From assembly GCA_964035545.1 (NCBI GenBank), contig CAXIUT010000183.1, forward strand, positions 372,001 to 436,000: a stretch of DNA of 64,000 bases, in the 5' to 3' direction. The notes beneath the pieces were generated by a model. That model was not told where the DNA came from. It searched no databases and was given only the letters and a program-made list of their open reading frames with translations. Shown here piece after piece: positions 27,501 to 42,253 of this stretch. Each line of letters opens with the position of its first letter. Position 1 is the stretch's first letter. The position numbers and the translations under genes are program-made. Source of the stretch: Bugula neritina (Eukaryota > Bryozoa > Gymnolaemata > Cheilostomatida > Bugulidae).

Positions 27501-28940
27501 ATACTGAAATATACTGCGACACATTGCAATATACTGCAACATACCAAAATATATGGTAAACTACTGAAATATACTTTAACACATTGAAAAATACTGCAAC
27601 ATACTGAAATATACTGTAACACACTGAAATATACTGCAACATACTGAAATACACTGTAACATACTGAAATAAACTGCAACATACCAAAATATATGGTAAA
27701 CTACTGAAATATACTTTAACACATTGAAAAATCCTGCAACATACTAAAATATACTGCGACACATTGCAATATACTGTAACATACTGAAATATGCTCTAGC
27801 ACACTGAAATACACTGCAACTCACTGAAATATACTGCAACATACTGAAATACACTGCAACACATTGAAATATACTGCAACCTACAGAAATAGGTGGTAAA
27901 CTACTGAAATATACTGTAACACATTGAAAAATACTGCAACATACTGAAATATACTGCGACACATTGTAATATACTGTAACATACTGAAACATACTGTAGC
28001 ACACTGAAATAGACTGCAGCTCACTGAAATATACTGCATTATACTGAAATTCACTGCAGTATCCTACAACATGCTGAAATACACTGTAACATATTGAAAT
28101 ACACTGCAACAAACTACAACATATTGAAATACACTGCAACGCATTGAAAGACACTGCAACACATTGAAATATACTGCAACCTATAGAAATATATGGTAAA
28201 CTACTGAAATATACTGTAACACATTGAAAAATACTGCAACATACTGAAACATACTGCGACACATTGCAATATACTGTAACATACTGAAACATGCTGTAGC
28301 ACACTGAAATAGACAGCAGCTCACTGAAATATACTGCAACATACTGAAATTCACTGCAGCATCCTACAACATGCTGAAATACACTGTAACATATTGAAAT
28401 ACACTGCAACACATTGAAATATACTGCAACACACCGCAATATATGGTAAACTACTGAAATATACTGTAACACATTGAAAAATACTGCATCATACTGAAAT
28501 AAACTGCGACATAATGCAATATTCTGTAACATACTGAGATATGCTGTAGCACACTGAAATACACTGCAACTCACTGAAATATACTGCAACATACTGAAAA
28601 ACACTGCAACATATTGAGACATACTGCAACATACTGCAACATACTGAAATACACTGTAACATCCTGAAATACATTGCAAAATACTGCAACATATTGAAAT
28701 ACACTGCAACACATTGAAATATACTGCAACATACCTAAATATCCGGTAATATACTGAAATATACTGTAACACATTGAAAAATACTGCAACATACTGAAAT
28801 ACACTGCAACCCACTGAAATACATCGCAAAAGACTACAACATACTGAAATACACTGTAACATATTGAAATACACTGCAACACATTGAAATATACTGCGAC
28901 CTATAGAAATATATGGTAAACTACTGAAATATACTGTAAC
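21165..28940. repeat. Super-unit R1, first copy of a 5754-bp tandem duplication
   Basis: The parts about 21165-24417 and 26468-28940 recur in order at about 28940-32222 and 32222-34700. The offset is 7805 before 24417 and 5754 after it. The difference is 2051, the length of an additional tandem copy inside R1. R1 has 7775 bp, equal to 5754 plus 2051 minus a 30-bp deletion near 21445. CGG-A7 tracts lie at 21553, 24385 and 26436; CCG-A8 at 22163 and 27046. Confidence 0.85.
22367..26468. repeat. Tandem duplication of 2051 bp
   Basis: 22367-24417 and 24418-26468 are near-identical adjacent copies. Both end with a variant TTCTGTAACA after the A7 tract (most copies have TTCTGCAACA). The junction at 24418 joins the A7 module directly to sequence that normally follows the A8 module, so the tract at 24385 has lost its 610-bp partner. 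One visible difference is GAATTATG near 24475 against GAAATATG near 22424. Confidence 0.9.
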
Positions 28941-29312
28941 ACATTGAAAAATACTGCAAGATACTGAAATATACTGTGACACATTGCAATATACTGTAAC
29001 ATATTGAAATATGCTCAAGCACACTGAAACACACTGCACCTCACTGAAACATACTGCAACATACTGAAATACACTGCAACATCCTACAACATACTGAAAT
29101 ACACTGCAACATATTGAAAGACACTGCAAGACAATGAAATATACTGCAACATAGTGAAATATACTGTAACACACTGAAATATACTGCAACATACTGAAAT
29201 ACACTGCTACATACTGAAATATACTGCAACATACTGCAACATACTGAAATACACTGTAACATACTGAAATACACTGCAACAAACTACAACATATTGAAAT
29301 ACACTGCAACAC
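27744..29312 (-). other. Longest antisense ORF in the satellite (522 codons), probably not a gene
   Basis: This is the longest of many - strand open frames in the array. It encodes a degenerate 20-residue cycle built from LQYISV, CCSIFQ and VAVYFS, rich in Cys, Val, Ile, Phe and Tyr. There is no recognisable domain or clear signal peptide, and no defined promoter. All three - strand frames of the 20-bp unit give the same cycle, so open frames follow from the repeat itself. The frame ends wherever higher-order variants happen to create a stop. Equivalent frames in other copies have different lengths (for example 436 codons at 33498-34808). I see no evidence of selection for coding. Confidence 0.15.
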
Positions 29313-32300
29313 ATTGAAATATACTGCAACATACCTAAATATACGGTAATATAGCGGAAAAAAACTGTAACAGATTTACAAATTCTGCAACATACTGAAA
29401 TATACTGCGACACATTGCAATATACTGTAACATACTGAAACATGCTCTAGCACACTGAAATACACTGCAACCCACTGAAATATACTGCAACATACGGAAA
29501 TACACTGCAACACATTGAAATACACTGCAACATACCAAAATAAATGGTAAACTACTGAAATATAATTTAACACATTGAAAAATACTGCAACATACTGAAA
29601 TATACTGTAACACACTGAAATATACTGCAAAATACTGAAATACACTGTAACATATTGAAATACACTGCAACAAACTACAACATATTGAAATACACTGCAA
29701 CGCATTGAAAGACACTGCAACACATTGAAATATACTGCAATATACCAATATATATGGTAAACTGCTGAAATATACTTTAACACATTGAAAAATACTGCAA
29801 CATACTGAAATATACTGTAACACACTGAAATATACTGCAACATACTGCAACAATCTGAAATACACTGTAACATACTGAAATACACTGCTACAAACTACAA
29901 CATATTGAAATACACTGCAACACATTGAAATATACTGCAACATACCTAAATATACGGTAATATACCGAAAAAAAACTGTAACAGATTGAAAAATTCTGCA
30001 ACATACTGAAATAAACCGCAACACACTGAAATACATCGCAAAATACTACAACATGCTGAAATACACTGTAACATATTGAAATACACTGCAACACTTTGAA
30101 ATATACTGCAACATACCGAAATATATGTTAAACTACTAAAATATACTGTAACACTTTGAAAAACAGTGCAACATACTGAAATATACTGCGACACTTTGCA
30201 ATGTACTGTAACATACTGAAATATGCTGTAGCACACTGAAATACACTGCAACTCACTGAAATATACTGCAACATATTGAAATACACTGCAACATCCTACA
30301 ACATGCTAAAATACACGGTAACATATTGAAATACAGTACAACACGTTGAAATATACTGCAACATACCGGAATATATGGTAAAGTACTGAAATATACTTTA
30401 ACACATTGAAAAATACTGCAACATACTGAAATATACTGTAACACACTGAAATATACTGCAACATACTGAAATACACTGTAACATACTGAAATAAACTGCA
30501 ACATACCAAAATATATGGTAAACTACTGAAATATACTTTAACACATTGAAAAATCCTGCAACATACTAAAATATACTGCGACACATTGCAATATACTGTA
30601 ACATACTGAAATATGCTCTAGCACACTGAAATACACTGCAACTCACTGAAATATACTGCAACATACTGAAATACACTGCAACACATTGAAATATACTGCA
30701 ACCTACAGAAATAGGTGGTAAACTACTGAAATATACTGTAACACATTGAAAAATACTGCAACATACTGAAATATACTGCGACACATTGTAATATACTGTA
30801 ACATACTGAAACATACTGTAGCACACTGAAATAGACTGCAGCTCACTGAAATATACTGCATTATACTGAAATTCACTGCAGCATCCTACAACATGCTGAA
30901 ATACACTGTAACATATTGAAATACACTGCAACAAACTACAACATATTGAAATACACTGCAACGCATTGAAAGACACTGCAACACATTGAAATATACTGCA
31001 ACCTATAGAAATATATGGTAAACTACTGAAACATACTGTAACACATTGAAAAATACTGCAACATACCTAAATATCCGGTAATATACTGAGATATACTGTA
31101 ACACATTGAAAAATACTGCAACATACTGAAATACACTGCAACCCACTGGAATACATCGCAAAAGACTACAACATACTGAAATACACTGTAACATATTGAA
31201 ATACACTGCAACACATTGAAATATACTGCAACCTATAGAAATATATGGTAAACTACTGAAACATACTGTAACACATTGAAAAATACTGCAACATACTGAA
31301 ACATACTGCGACACATTGCAATATACTGTAACATACTGAAACATGCTGTAGCACACTGAAATAGACTGCAGCTCACTGAAATATACTGCAACATACTGAA
31401 ATTCACTGCAGCATCCTACAACATGCTGAAATGCACTGTAACATATTGAAATACACTGCAACACATTGAAATATACTGCAACATACCGCAATATATGGTA
31501 AACTACTGAAATATACTGTAACACATTGAAAAATACTGCATCATACTGAAATAAACTGCGACATAATGCAATATTCTGTAACATACTGAGATATGCTGTA
31601 GCACACTGAAATACACTACAACTCACTGAAACATACTGCAACATACTGAAATACACTGTAACATCCTACAACATACTGAAATACACAGTAACATATTGAA
31701 ATACACTGCAACACATTGAAATATACTGCAACATACCTAAATATACGGTAATATACTGAAATATACTGTAACACATTGAAAAATACTGCAAGATACTGAA
31801 ATATACTGTGACACATTGCAATATACTGTAACATATTGAAATATGCTCAAGCACACTGAAACACACTGCACCTCACTGAAACATACTGCAACATACTGAA
31901 ATACACTGCAACATCCTACAACATACTGAAATACACTGCAACATATTGAAAGACACTGCAAGACAATGAAATATACTGCAACATAGTGAAATATACTGTA
32001 ACACACTGAAATATACTGCAACATACTGAAATACACTGCTACATACTGAAATATACTGCAACATACTGCAACATACTGAAATACACTGTAACATACTGAA
32101 ATACACTGCAACAAACTACAACATATTGAAATACACTGCAACACATTGAAATATACTGCAACATACCTAAATATACGGTAATATAGCGGAAAAAAACTGT
32201 AACAGATTTACAAATTCTGTAACATACTGAAATATACTGCGACACATTGCAATATACTGTAACATACTGAAACATGCTCTAGCACACTGAAATACACTGC

Positions 32301-34700
32301 AACCCACTGAAATATACTGCAACATACGGAAATACACTGCAACACATTGAAATACACTGCAACATACCAAAATAAATGGTAAACTACTGAAATATAATTT
32401 AACACATTGAAAAATACTGCAACATACTGAAATATACTGTAACACACTGAAATATACTGCAAAATACTGAAATACACTGTAACATATTGAAATACACTGC
32501 AACAAACTACAACATATTGAAATACACTGCAACGCATTGAAAGACACTGCAACACATTGAAATATACTGCAATATACCAATATATATGGTAAACTGCTGA
32601 AATATACTTTAACACATTGAAAAATACTGCAACATACTGAAATATACTGTAACACACTGAAATATACTGCAACATACTGCAACAATCTGAAATACACTGT
32701 AACATACTGAAATACACTGCAACAAACTACAACATATTGAAATACACTGCAACACATTGAAATATACTGCAACATACCTAAATATACGGTAATATACCGA
32801 AAAAAAACTGTAACAGATTGAAAAATTCTGCAACATACTGAAATAAACTGCGACACACTGAAATACATCGCAAAATACTACAACATGCTGAAATACACTG
32901 TAACATATTGAAATACACTGCAACACTTTGAAATATACTGCAACATACCGAAATATATGTTAAACTACTAAAATATACTGTAACACTTTGAAAAACAGTG
33001 CAACATACTGAAATATACTGCGACACTTTGCAATGTACTGTAACATACTGAAATATGCTGTAGCACACTGAAATACACTGCAACTCACTGAAATATACTG
33101 CAACATATTGAAATACACTGCAACATCCTACAACATGCTAAAATACACGGTAACATATTGAAATACAGTACAACACGTTGAAATATACTGCAACATACCG
33201 GAATATATGGTAAAGTACTGAAATATACTGTAACACACTGAAAAATACTGCAACATACTGAAATATACTGCGACACATTGCAATATACTGCAACATACCA
33301 AAATATATGGTAAACTACTGAAATATACTTTAACACAATGAAAAATACTGCAACATACTGAAATATACTGTAACACACTGAAATATACTGCAACATACTG
33401 AAATACACTGTAACATACTGAAATAAACTGCAACATACCAAAATATATGGTAAACTACTGAAATATACTTTAACACATTGAAAAATCCTGCAACATACTA
33501 AAATATACTGCGACACATTGCAATATACTGTAACATACTGAAATATGCTCTAGCACACTGAAATACACTGCAACTCACTGAAATATACTGCAACATACTG
33601 AAATACACTGCAACACATTGAAATATACTGCAACCTACAGAAATAGGTGGTAAACTACTGAAATATACTGTAACACATTGAAAAATACTGCAACATACTG
33701 AAATATACTGCGACACATTGTAATATACTGTAACATACTGAAACATACTGTAGCACACTGAAATAGACTGCAGCTCACTGAAATATACTGCATTATACTG
33801 AAATTCACTGCAGCATCCTACAACATGCTGAAATACACTGTAACATATTGAAATACACTGCAACAAACTACAACATATTGAAATACACTGCAACGCATTG
33901 AAAGACACTGCAACACATTGAAATATACTGCAACCTATAGAAATATATGGTAAACTACTGAAATATACTGTAACACATTGAAAAATACTGCAACATACTG
34001 AAACATACTGCGACACATTGCAATATACTGTAACATACTGAAACATGCTGTAGCACACTGAAATAGACAGCAGCTCACTGAAATATACTGCAACATACTG
34101 AAATTCACTGCAGCATCCTACAACATGCTGAAATACACTGTAACATATTGAAATACACTGCAACACATTGAAATATACTGCAACATACCGCAATATATGG
34201 TAAACTACTGAAATATACTGTAACACATTGAAAAATACTGCATCATACTGAAATAAACTGCGACATAATGCAATATTCTGTAACATACTGAGATATGCTG
34301 TAGCACACTGAAATACACTGCAACTCACTGAAATATACTGCAACATACTGAAAAACACTGCAACATATTGAGACATACTGCAACATACTGCAACATACTG
34401 AAATACACTGTAACATCCTGAAATACATTGCAAAATACTGCAACATATTGAAATACACTGCAACACATTGAAATATACTGCAACATACCTAAATATCCGG
34501 TAATATACTGAAATATACTGTAACACATTGAAAAATACTGCAACATACTGAAATACACTGCAACCCACTGAAATACATCGCAAAAGACTACAACATACTG
34601 AAATACACTGTAACATATTGAAATACACTGCAACACATTGAAATATACTGCGACCTATAGAAATATATGGTAAACTACTGAAATATACTGTAACGCATTG
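28941..34700. repeat. Super-unit R2, second copy of the 5754-bp duplication
   Basis: R2 repeats R1 without the extra 2051-bp copy. CGG-A7 tracts are at 29358 and 32190, CCG-A8 at 29968 and 32800. Private variants shared with R1 at matching places include GACAGCAGC (28313 and 34067) and GCGACCTATAG (28897 and 34651). Confidence 0.85.
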
Positions 34701-37700
34701 AAAAATACTGCAACATACTGAAATATACTGTAACAAACTGAAATATACTGCAACATACTGAAATACACTGTAACATATTGAAATAAACTGCAACATACTG
34801 AAGTACACTGCAACATCCTACAACATACTGAAATACAATGTAACATATTGAAACACACTGCAACACATTGAAATATACTGCCATGTACCGAATTATATGG
34901 TGGACTACTGAAATATACTGTAACACATTGAAAAATACTGCAAGATACTGAAATATACTGCGACACATTGCAATATACTGTAACATACCGAAATATATGG
35001 TAAACTATTGAATTATACTGTAACACATTGAAAAATACTGAAACAAACTGAAATATACTCTGACACAATGCAAAATACTGTAACATACTGAAATATGCTG
35101 TAGCACACTGAAATACACTGCAACTCACTGAAATATACTGCAACATACTGAAAAACACTGTAACATATTGAGACATACTGCAACATACTGCAACATACTG
35201 AAATACACTGTAACATACTGAAATACATTGCAAAATACTGCAACATATTGAAATACACTGCAACACATTGAAATATACTGCAACATACCTAAATATCCGG
35301 TAATATACTGAGATATACTGTAACACATTGAAAAATACTGCAACATACTGAAATACACTGCAACCCACTGAAATACATCGCAAAAGACTACAACATACTG
35401 AAATACACTGTAACATATTGAAATACACTGCAACACATTGAAATATACTGCAACCTATAGAAATATATGGTAAACTACTGAAATATACTGTAACACATTG
35501 AAAAATACTGCATCATACTGAAATATACTGCGACATAATGCAATATTCTGTAACATACTGAGATATGCTGTAGCACACTGAAATACACTACAACTCACTG
35601 AAACATACTGCAACATACTGAAATACACTGTAACATCCTACAACATACTGAAATACACAGTAACATATTGAAATACACTGCAACACATTGAAATATACTG
35701 CAACATACCTAAATATACGGTAATATACTGAAATATACTGTATCACATTGAAAAATACTGCAAGATACTGAAATATACTGTGACACATTGCAATATACTG
35801 TAACATACTGAAATATGCTCAAGCACACTGAAACACACTGCACCTCACTGAAACATACTGCAACATACTGAAATACACTGCAACATCCTACAACATACTC
35901 AAATACACTGCAACATATTGAAAGACACTGCAAGACAATGAAATATACTGCAACATACTGAAATATACTGTAACACACTGAAATATACTGCAACATACTG
36001 AAATACACTGCTACATACTGAAATATACTGCAACATACTGCAACATACTGAAATACACTGTAACATACTGAAATACACTGCAACAAACTACAACATATTG
36101 AAATACACTGCAACACATTGAAATATACTGCAACATACCTAAATATCCGGTAATATACTGAAATATACTGTAACACATTGAAAAATACTGCAACATACTG
36201 AAATACACTGCAACCCACTGAAATACATCGCAAAATACTACAACATACTGAAATACACTGTAACATATTGAAATACACCGCAACACATTGAAATATACTG
36301 CAACCTACAGAAATAGGTAGTAAACTATTGAAATATACTGTAACACATTGAAAAATACTGCAACATACTGAAATATACTGCGACACATTGCAATATACTG
36401 TAACATACTGAAATATGCTCTAGCACACTGAAATACACTGCAACCCACTGAAATATACTGCAACATACGGAAATACACTGCAACACAATGAAATACACTG
36501 CAACATACCAAAATAAATGGTAAACTACTGAAATATACTTTAACACATTGAAAAATACTGCAACATACTGAAATATACTGTAACACACTGAAATATACTG
36601 CAACATACTGAAATACACTGTAACATACTGAAATAAACTGCAACATACTGAAGTACACTGCAACATCCTACAACATACTGAAATACAATGTAACATATTG
36701 AAACACACTGCAACACATTGAAATATACTGCAATGTACCGAATTATATGGTGGACTACTGAAATATACTGTAACACACTGAAAAATACTGCAAGACACTG
36801 AAATATACTGCGACACATTGCAATATACTGTAACATACTGAAATATGCTACAGCACACTGAAATACACTGCAACTCACTGAAATATACTGCAACATATTG
36901 AAATGCACTGCAACATTCTACAACATGCTGAAACACACTGTAACGTATTGAAATACACTGAAACACATTGAAATATACAGCAACATACCGAAATATATGG
37001 TAAACTACTGAAATAGACTGTAACACATTGCAAAAGACTGCAACATACTGAAATATACTGCGACACAATGCAATATACTGTAACATACTGAGATATGCTG
37101 TAGCACACTGAAATACACTGCAACTCACTGAAATATACTGCAACATACTGAAAAACACTGTAACATATTGAGACATACTGCAACATACTGCAACATACTG
37201 AAATACACTGTAACATCCTGAAATACATTGCAAAATACTGCAACATATTGAAATACACTGCAACACATTGAAATATACTGCAACATACCTAAATATCCGG
37301 TAATATACTGAAATATACTGTAACACATTGAAAAATACTGCAACATACTGAAATACACTGCAACCCACTGAAATACATCGCAAAAGACTACAACATACTG
37401 AAATACACTGTAACATATTGAAATACACTGCAACACATTGAAATATACTGCAACCTATAGAAATATATGGTAAACTACTGAAATATACTGTAACGCATTG
37501 AAAAATACTGCAACATACTGAAATATACTGTAACAAACTGAAATATACTGCAACATACTGAAATACACTGTAACATACTGAAATAAACTGCAACATACTG
37601 AAGTACACTGCAACGTCCTACAACATACTGAAATACAATGTAACATATTGAAACACACTGCAACACATTGAAATATACTGCCATGTACCGAATTATATGG

Positions 37701-39880
37701 TGGACTACTGAAATATACTGTAACACATTGAAAAAAAAAAAAAGATACTGAAATACACTGCAACACATTGAAATATACTGCAACCTATAGAAATATATGG
37801 TAAACTACTGAAATATACTGTAACACATTGAAAAATACTGAAACAAACTGAAATATACTCTGACACAATGCAAAATACTGTAACATACTGAAATATGCTG
37901 TAGCACACTGAAATACACTGCAACTCACTGAAATATACTGCAACATACTGAAAAACACTGTAACATATTGAGACATACTGCAACATACTGCAACATACTG
38001 AAATACACTGTAACATACTGAAATACATTGCAAAATACTGCAACATATTGAAATACACTGCAACACATTGAAATATACTGCAACATACCTAAATATCCGG
38101 TAATATACTGAGATATACTGTAACACATTGAAAAATACTGCAACATACTGAAATACACTGCAACCCACTGAAATACATCGCAAAAGACTACAACATACTG
38201 AAATACACTGTAACATATTGAAATACACTGCAACACATTGAAATATACTGCAACCTATAGAAATATATGGTAAACTACTGAAATATACTGTAACACATTG
38301 AAAAATACTGCATCATACTGAAATATACTGCGACATAATGCAATATTCTGTAACATACTGAGATATGCTGTAGCACACTGAAATACACTACAACTCACAG
38401 AAACATACTGCAACATACTGAAATACACTGTAACATCCTACAACATACTGAAATACACAGTAACATATTGAAATACACTGCAACACATTGAAATATACTG
38501 CAACATACCTAAATATACGGTAATATACTGAAATATACTGTATCACATTGAAAAATACTGCAAGATACTGAAATATACTGTGACACATTGCAATATACTG
38601 TAACATACTGAAATATGCTCAAGCACACTGAAACACACTGCACCTCACTGAAACATACTGCAACATACTGAAATACACTGCAACATCCTACAACATACTC
38701 AAATACACTGCAACATATTGAAAGACACTGCAAGACAATGAAATATACTGCAACATACTGAAATATACTGTAACACACTGAAATATACTGCAACATACTG
38801 AAATACACTGCTACATACTAAAATATACTGCAACATACTGCAACATACTGAAATACACTGTAACATACTGAAATACACTGCAACAAACTACAACATATTG
38901 AAATACACTGCAACACATTGAAATATACTGCAACATACCTAAATATCCGGTAATATACTGAAATATACTGTAACACATTGAAAAATACTGCAACATACTG
39001 AAATACACTGCAACCCACTGAAATACATCGCAAAATACTACAACATACTGAAATACACTGTAACATATTGAAATACACTGCAACACATTGAAATATACTG
39101 CAACCTACAAAAATAGGTGGTAAACTATTGAAATATACTGTAACACATTGAAAAATACTGCAACATACTGAAATATACTGCGACACATTGCAATATACTG
39201 TAACATACTGAAATATGCTCTAGCACACTGAAATACACTGCAACCCACTGAAATATACTGCAACATACGGAAATACACTGCAACACATTGAAATACACTG
39301 CAACATACCAAAATAAATGGTAAACTACTGAAATATACTTTAACACATTGAAAAATACTGCAACATACTGAAATATACTGTAACACACTGAAATATACTG
39401 CAACATACTGAAATACACTGTAACATACTGAAATAAACTGCAACATACTGAAGTACACTGCAACATCCTACAACATACTGAAATACAATGTAACATATTG
39501 AAACACACTGCAACACATTGAAATATACTGCAATGTACCGAATTATATGGTGGACTACTGAAATATACTGTAACACACTGAAAAATACTGCAAGATACTG
39601 AAATATACTGCGACACATTGCAATATACTGTAACATACTGAAATATGCTACAGCACACTGAAATACACTGCAACTCACTGAAATATACTGCAACATATTG
39701 AAATACACTGCAACATTCTACAACATGCTGAAACACACTGTAACGTATTGAAATACACTGCAACACATTGAAATATACAGCAACATACCGAAATATATGG
39801 TAAACTATTGAAATAGACTGTAACACATTGCAAAAGACTGCAACATACTGAAATATACTGCGACACAATGCAATATACTG
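34290..39880. repeat. Tandem duplication of 2800 bp
   Basis: About 34290-37080 recurs at about 37090-39880 with a constant offset of 2800. The second copy carries an exchanged patch from 37731 to about 37830 beginning with an A13 run; elsewhere the copies differ by scattered substitutions. At 2800 bp the offset is a whole number of ten-mers. Confidence 0.85.
37731..37743. other. A13 homopolymer at a patch junction
   Basis: The corresponding copy 2800 bp earlier reads GAAAAATACTGCAAGATACTG. Here TACTGC has become six A, giving 13 A in a row with no length change. Sequence to the left follows the 34.9-kb copy; to the right it switches to a different satellite variant for about 100 bp. It is the longest homopolymer in the array. 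It may be a repair scar or an assembly/polishing error. Confidence 0.85.
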
Positions 39881-42253
39881 TAACATACTGAAATATGCTC
39901 TAGCACACTGAAATACACTGCAACTCACTGAAATATACTGCAACATACTGAAATACACTGCAACACATTGAAATATACTGCAACCTACAGAAATAGGTGG
40001 TAAACTACTGAAATATACTGTAACACATTGAAAAATACTGCAACATACTGAAATATACTGCGACACATTGTAATATACTGTAACATACTGAAACATACTG
40101 TAGCACACTGAAATAGACTCCAGCTCACTGAAATATACTGCATTATACTGAAATTCACTGCAGCATCCTACAACATGCTGAAATACACTGTAACATATTG
40201 AAATACACTGCAACAAACTACAACATATTGAAATACACTGCAACGCATTGAAAGACACTGCAACACATTGAAATATACTGCAATATACCAATATATATGG
40301 TAAACTGCTGAAATATATTTTAACACATTGAAAAATACTGCAACATACTGAAATATACTGTAACACACTGAAATATACTGCAACATACTGAAATACACTG
40401 CTAGATACTGAAATATACTGCAACATACTGCAACAATCTGAAATACACTGTAACATACTGAAATACACTGCAACAAACTACAACATATTGAAATACACTG
40501 CAACACATTGAAATATACTGCAACATACCTAAATATACGGTAATATACCGAAAAAAAAACTGTAACAGATTGAAAAATTCTGCAACATACTGAAATAAAC
40601 TGTAACATATTGAAATACACTGCAACACTTGGAAATATACTGCAACATACCGAAATATATGTTAAACTACTTAAATATACTGTAACACTTTGAAAAACAG
40701 TGCAACATACTGAAATATACTGCGACACTTTGCAATGTACTGTAACATACTGAAATATGCTGTAGCACACTGAAATACACTGCAACTCACTGAAATATAC
40801 TGCAACATATTGAAATACACTGCAACATCCTACAACATGCTAAAATACACTGTAACATATTGAAATACAGTACAACACATTGAAATATACTGCAACATAC
40901 CGGAATATATGGTAAAGTACTGAAATATACTGTAACACACTGAAAAATACTGCAACATACTGAAATATACTGCGACACATTGCAATATACTGCAACATAC
41001 CAAAATATATGGTAAACTACTGAAATATACTTTAACACATTGAAAAATACTGCAACATACTGAAATATACTGTAACACACTGAAATATACTGCAACATAC
41101 TGAAATACACTGTAACATACTGAAATAAACTGCAACATACCAAAATATATAGTAAACTACTGAAATATACTTTAACACATTGAAAAATCCTGCAACATAC
41201 TAAAATATACTCTAACACACTGCAAGATACTGCAACATACCGAAATACACTGTAACATAGTGAAACGCACTGCAACATATTGCATTATACTGACATACAC
41301 TGGAACATATTGAAATACACTGCAACATCCTACAACATGCTGAAATACGCTGTAACATATTGAAATACACTGCAACACATTGAAAAATACTGCAACATAC
41401 CGAAATATATGGTAAACTATTGAATTATACTGTAACACATTGAAAAATACTGAAACAAACTGAAATATACTCTGACACAATGCAAAATACTGTAACATAC
41501 TGAAATATGCTGTAGCACACTGAAATACACTGCAACACATTGAAATATACTGCGACCTATAGAAATATATGGTAAACTACTGAAATATACTGTAACGCAT
41601 TGAAAAATACTGCAACATACTGAAATATACTGTAACAAACTGAAATATACTGCAACATACTGAAATACACTGTAACATACTGAAATAAACTGCAACATAC
41701 TGAAGTACACTGCAACATCCTACAACATACTGAAATACAATGTAACATATTGAAACACACTGCAACACATTGAAATATACTGCCATGTACCGAATTATAT
41801 GGTGGACTACTGAAATATACTGTAACACATTGAAAAATACTGCAAGATACTGAAATATACTGCGACACATTGCAATATACTGTAACATACTGAAATACAC
41901 TGCTAGATACTGAAATATACTGCAACATACTGCAACAATCTGAAATACACTGTAACATACTGAAATACACTGCAACATCCTACAACATACTGAAATACAC
42001 TGCAACATATTAAAAGACACTGCAAGACAATGAAATATACTGCAACATACTGAAATATACCGTAACACACTGAAATATACTGCAACATACTGAAATACAC
42101 TGCTACATACGGAAATATACTGCAACATACTGCAACATACTGAAATACACTGTAACATACTGAAATACACTGCAACAATCTACAACATATTGAAATACAC
42201 TGCAACACATTGAAATATACTGCAACATACCTAAATATACGGTAATATAGCGG

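Larger units (their letters stand above)
32190..42253. repeat. Complex satellite region between CGG-A7 tracts (10064 bp)
   Basis: No CGG-A7 tract occurs here for 10 kb after 32190. The region contains the end of super-unit R2 (to about 34700), a 2800-bp tandem duplication (about 34290-39880), then about 2.4 kb resembling the A9-containing part of units 1-3, with A9 at 40551-40559. The module marked by CGG-A7 has been omitted or lost between the duplicated pieces. Confidence 0.75.
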
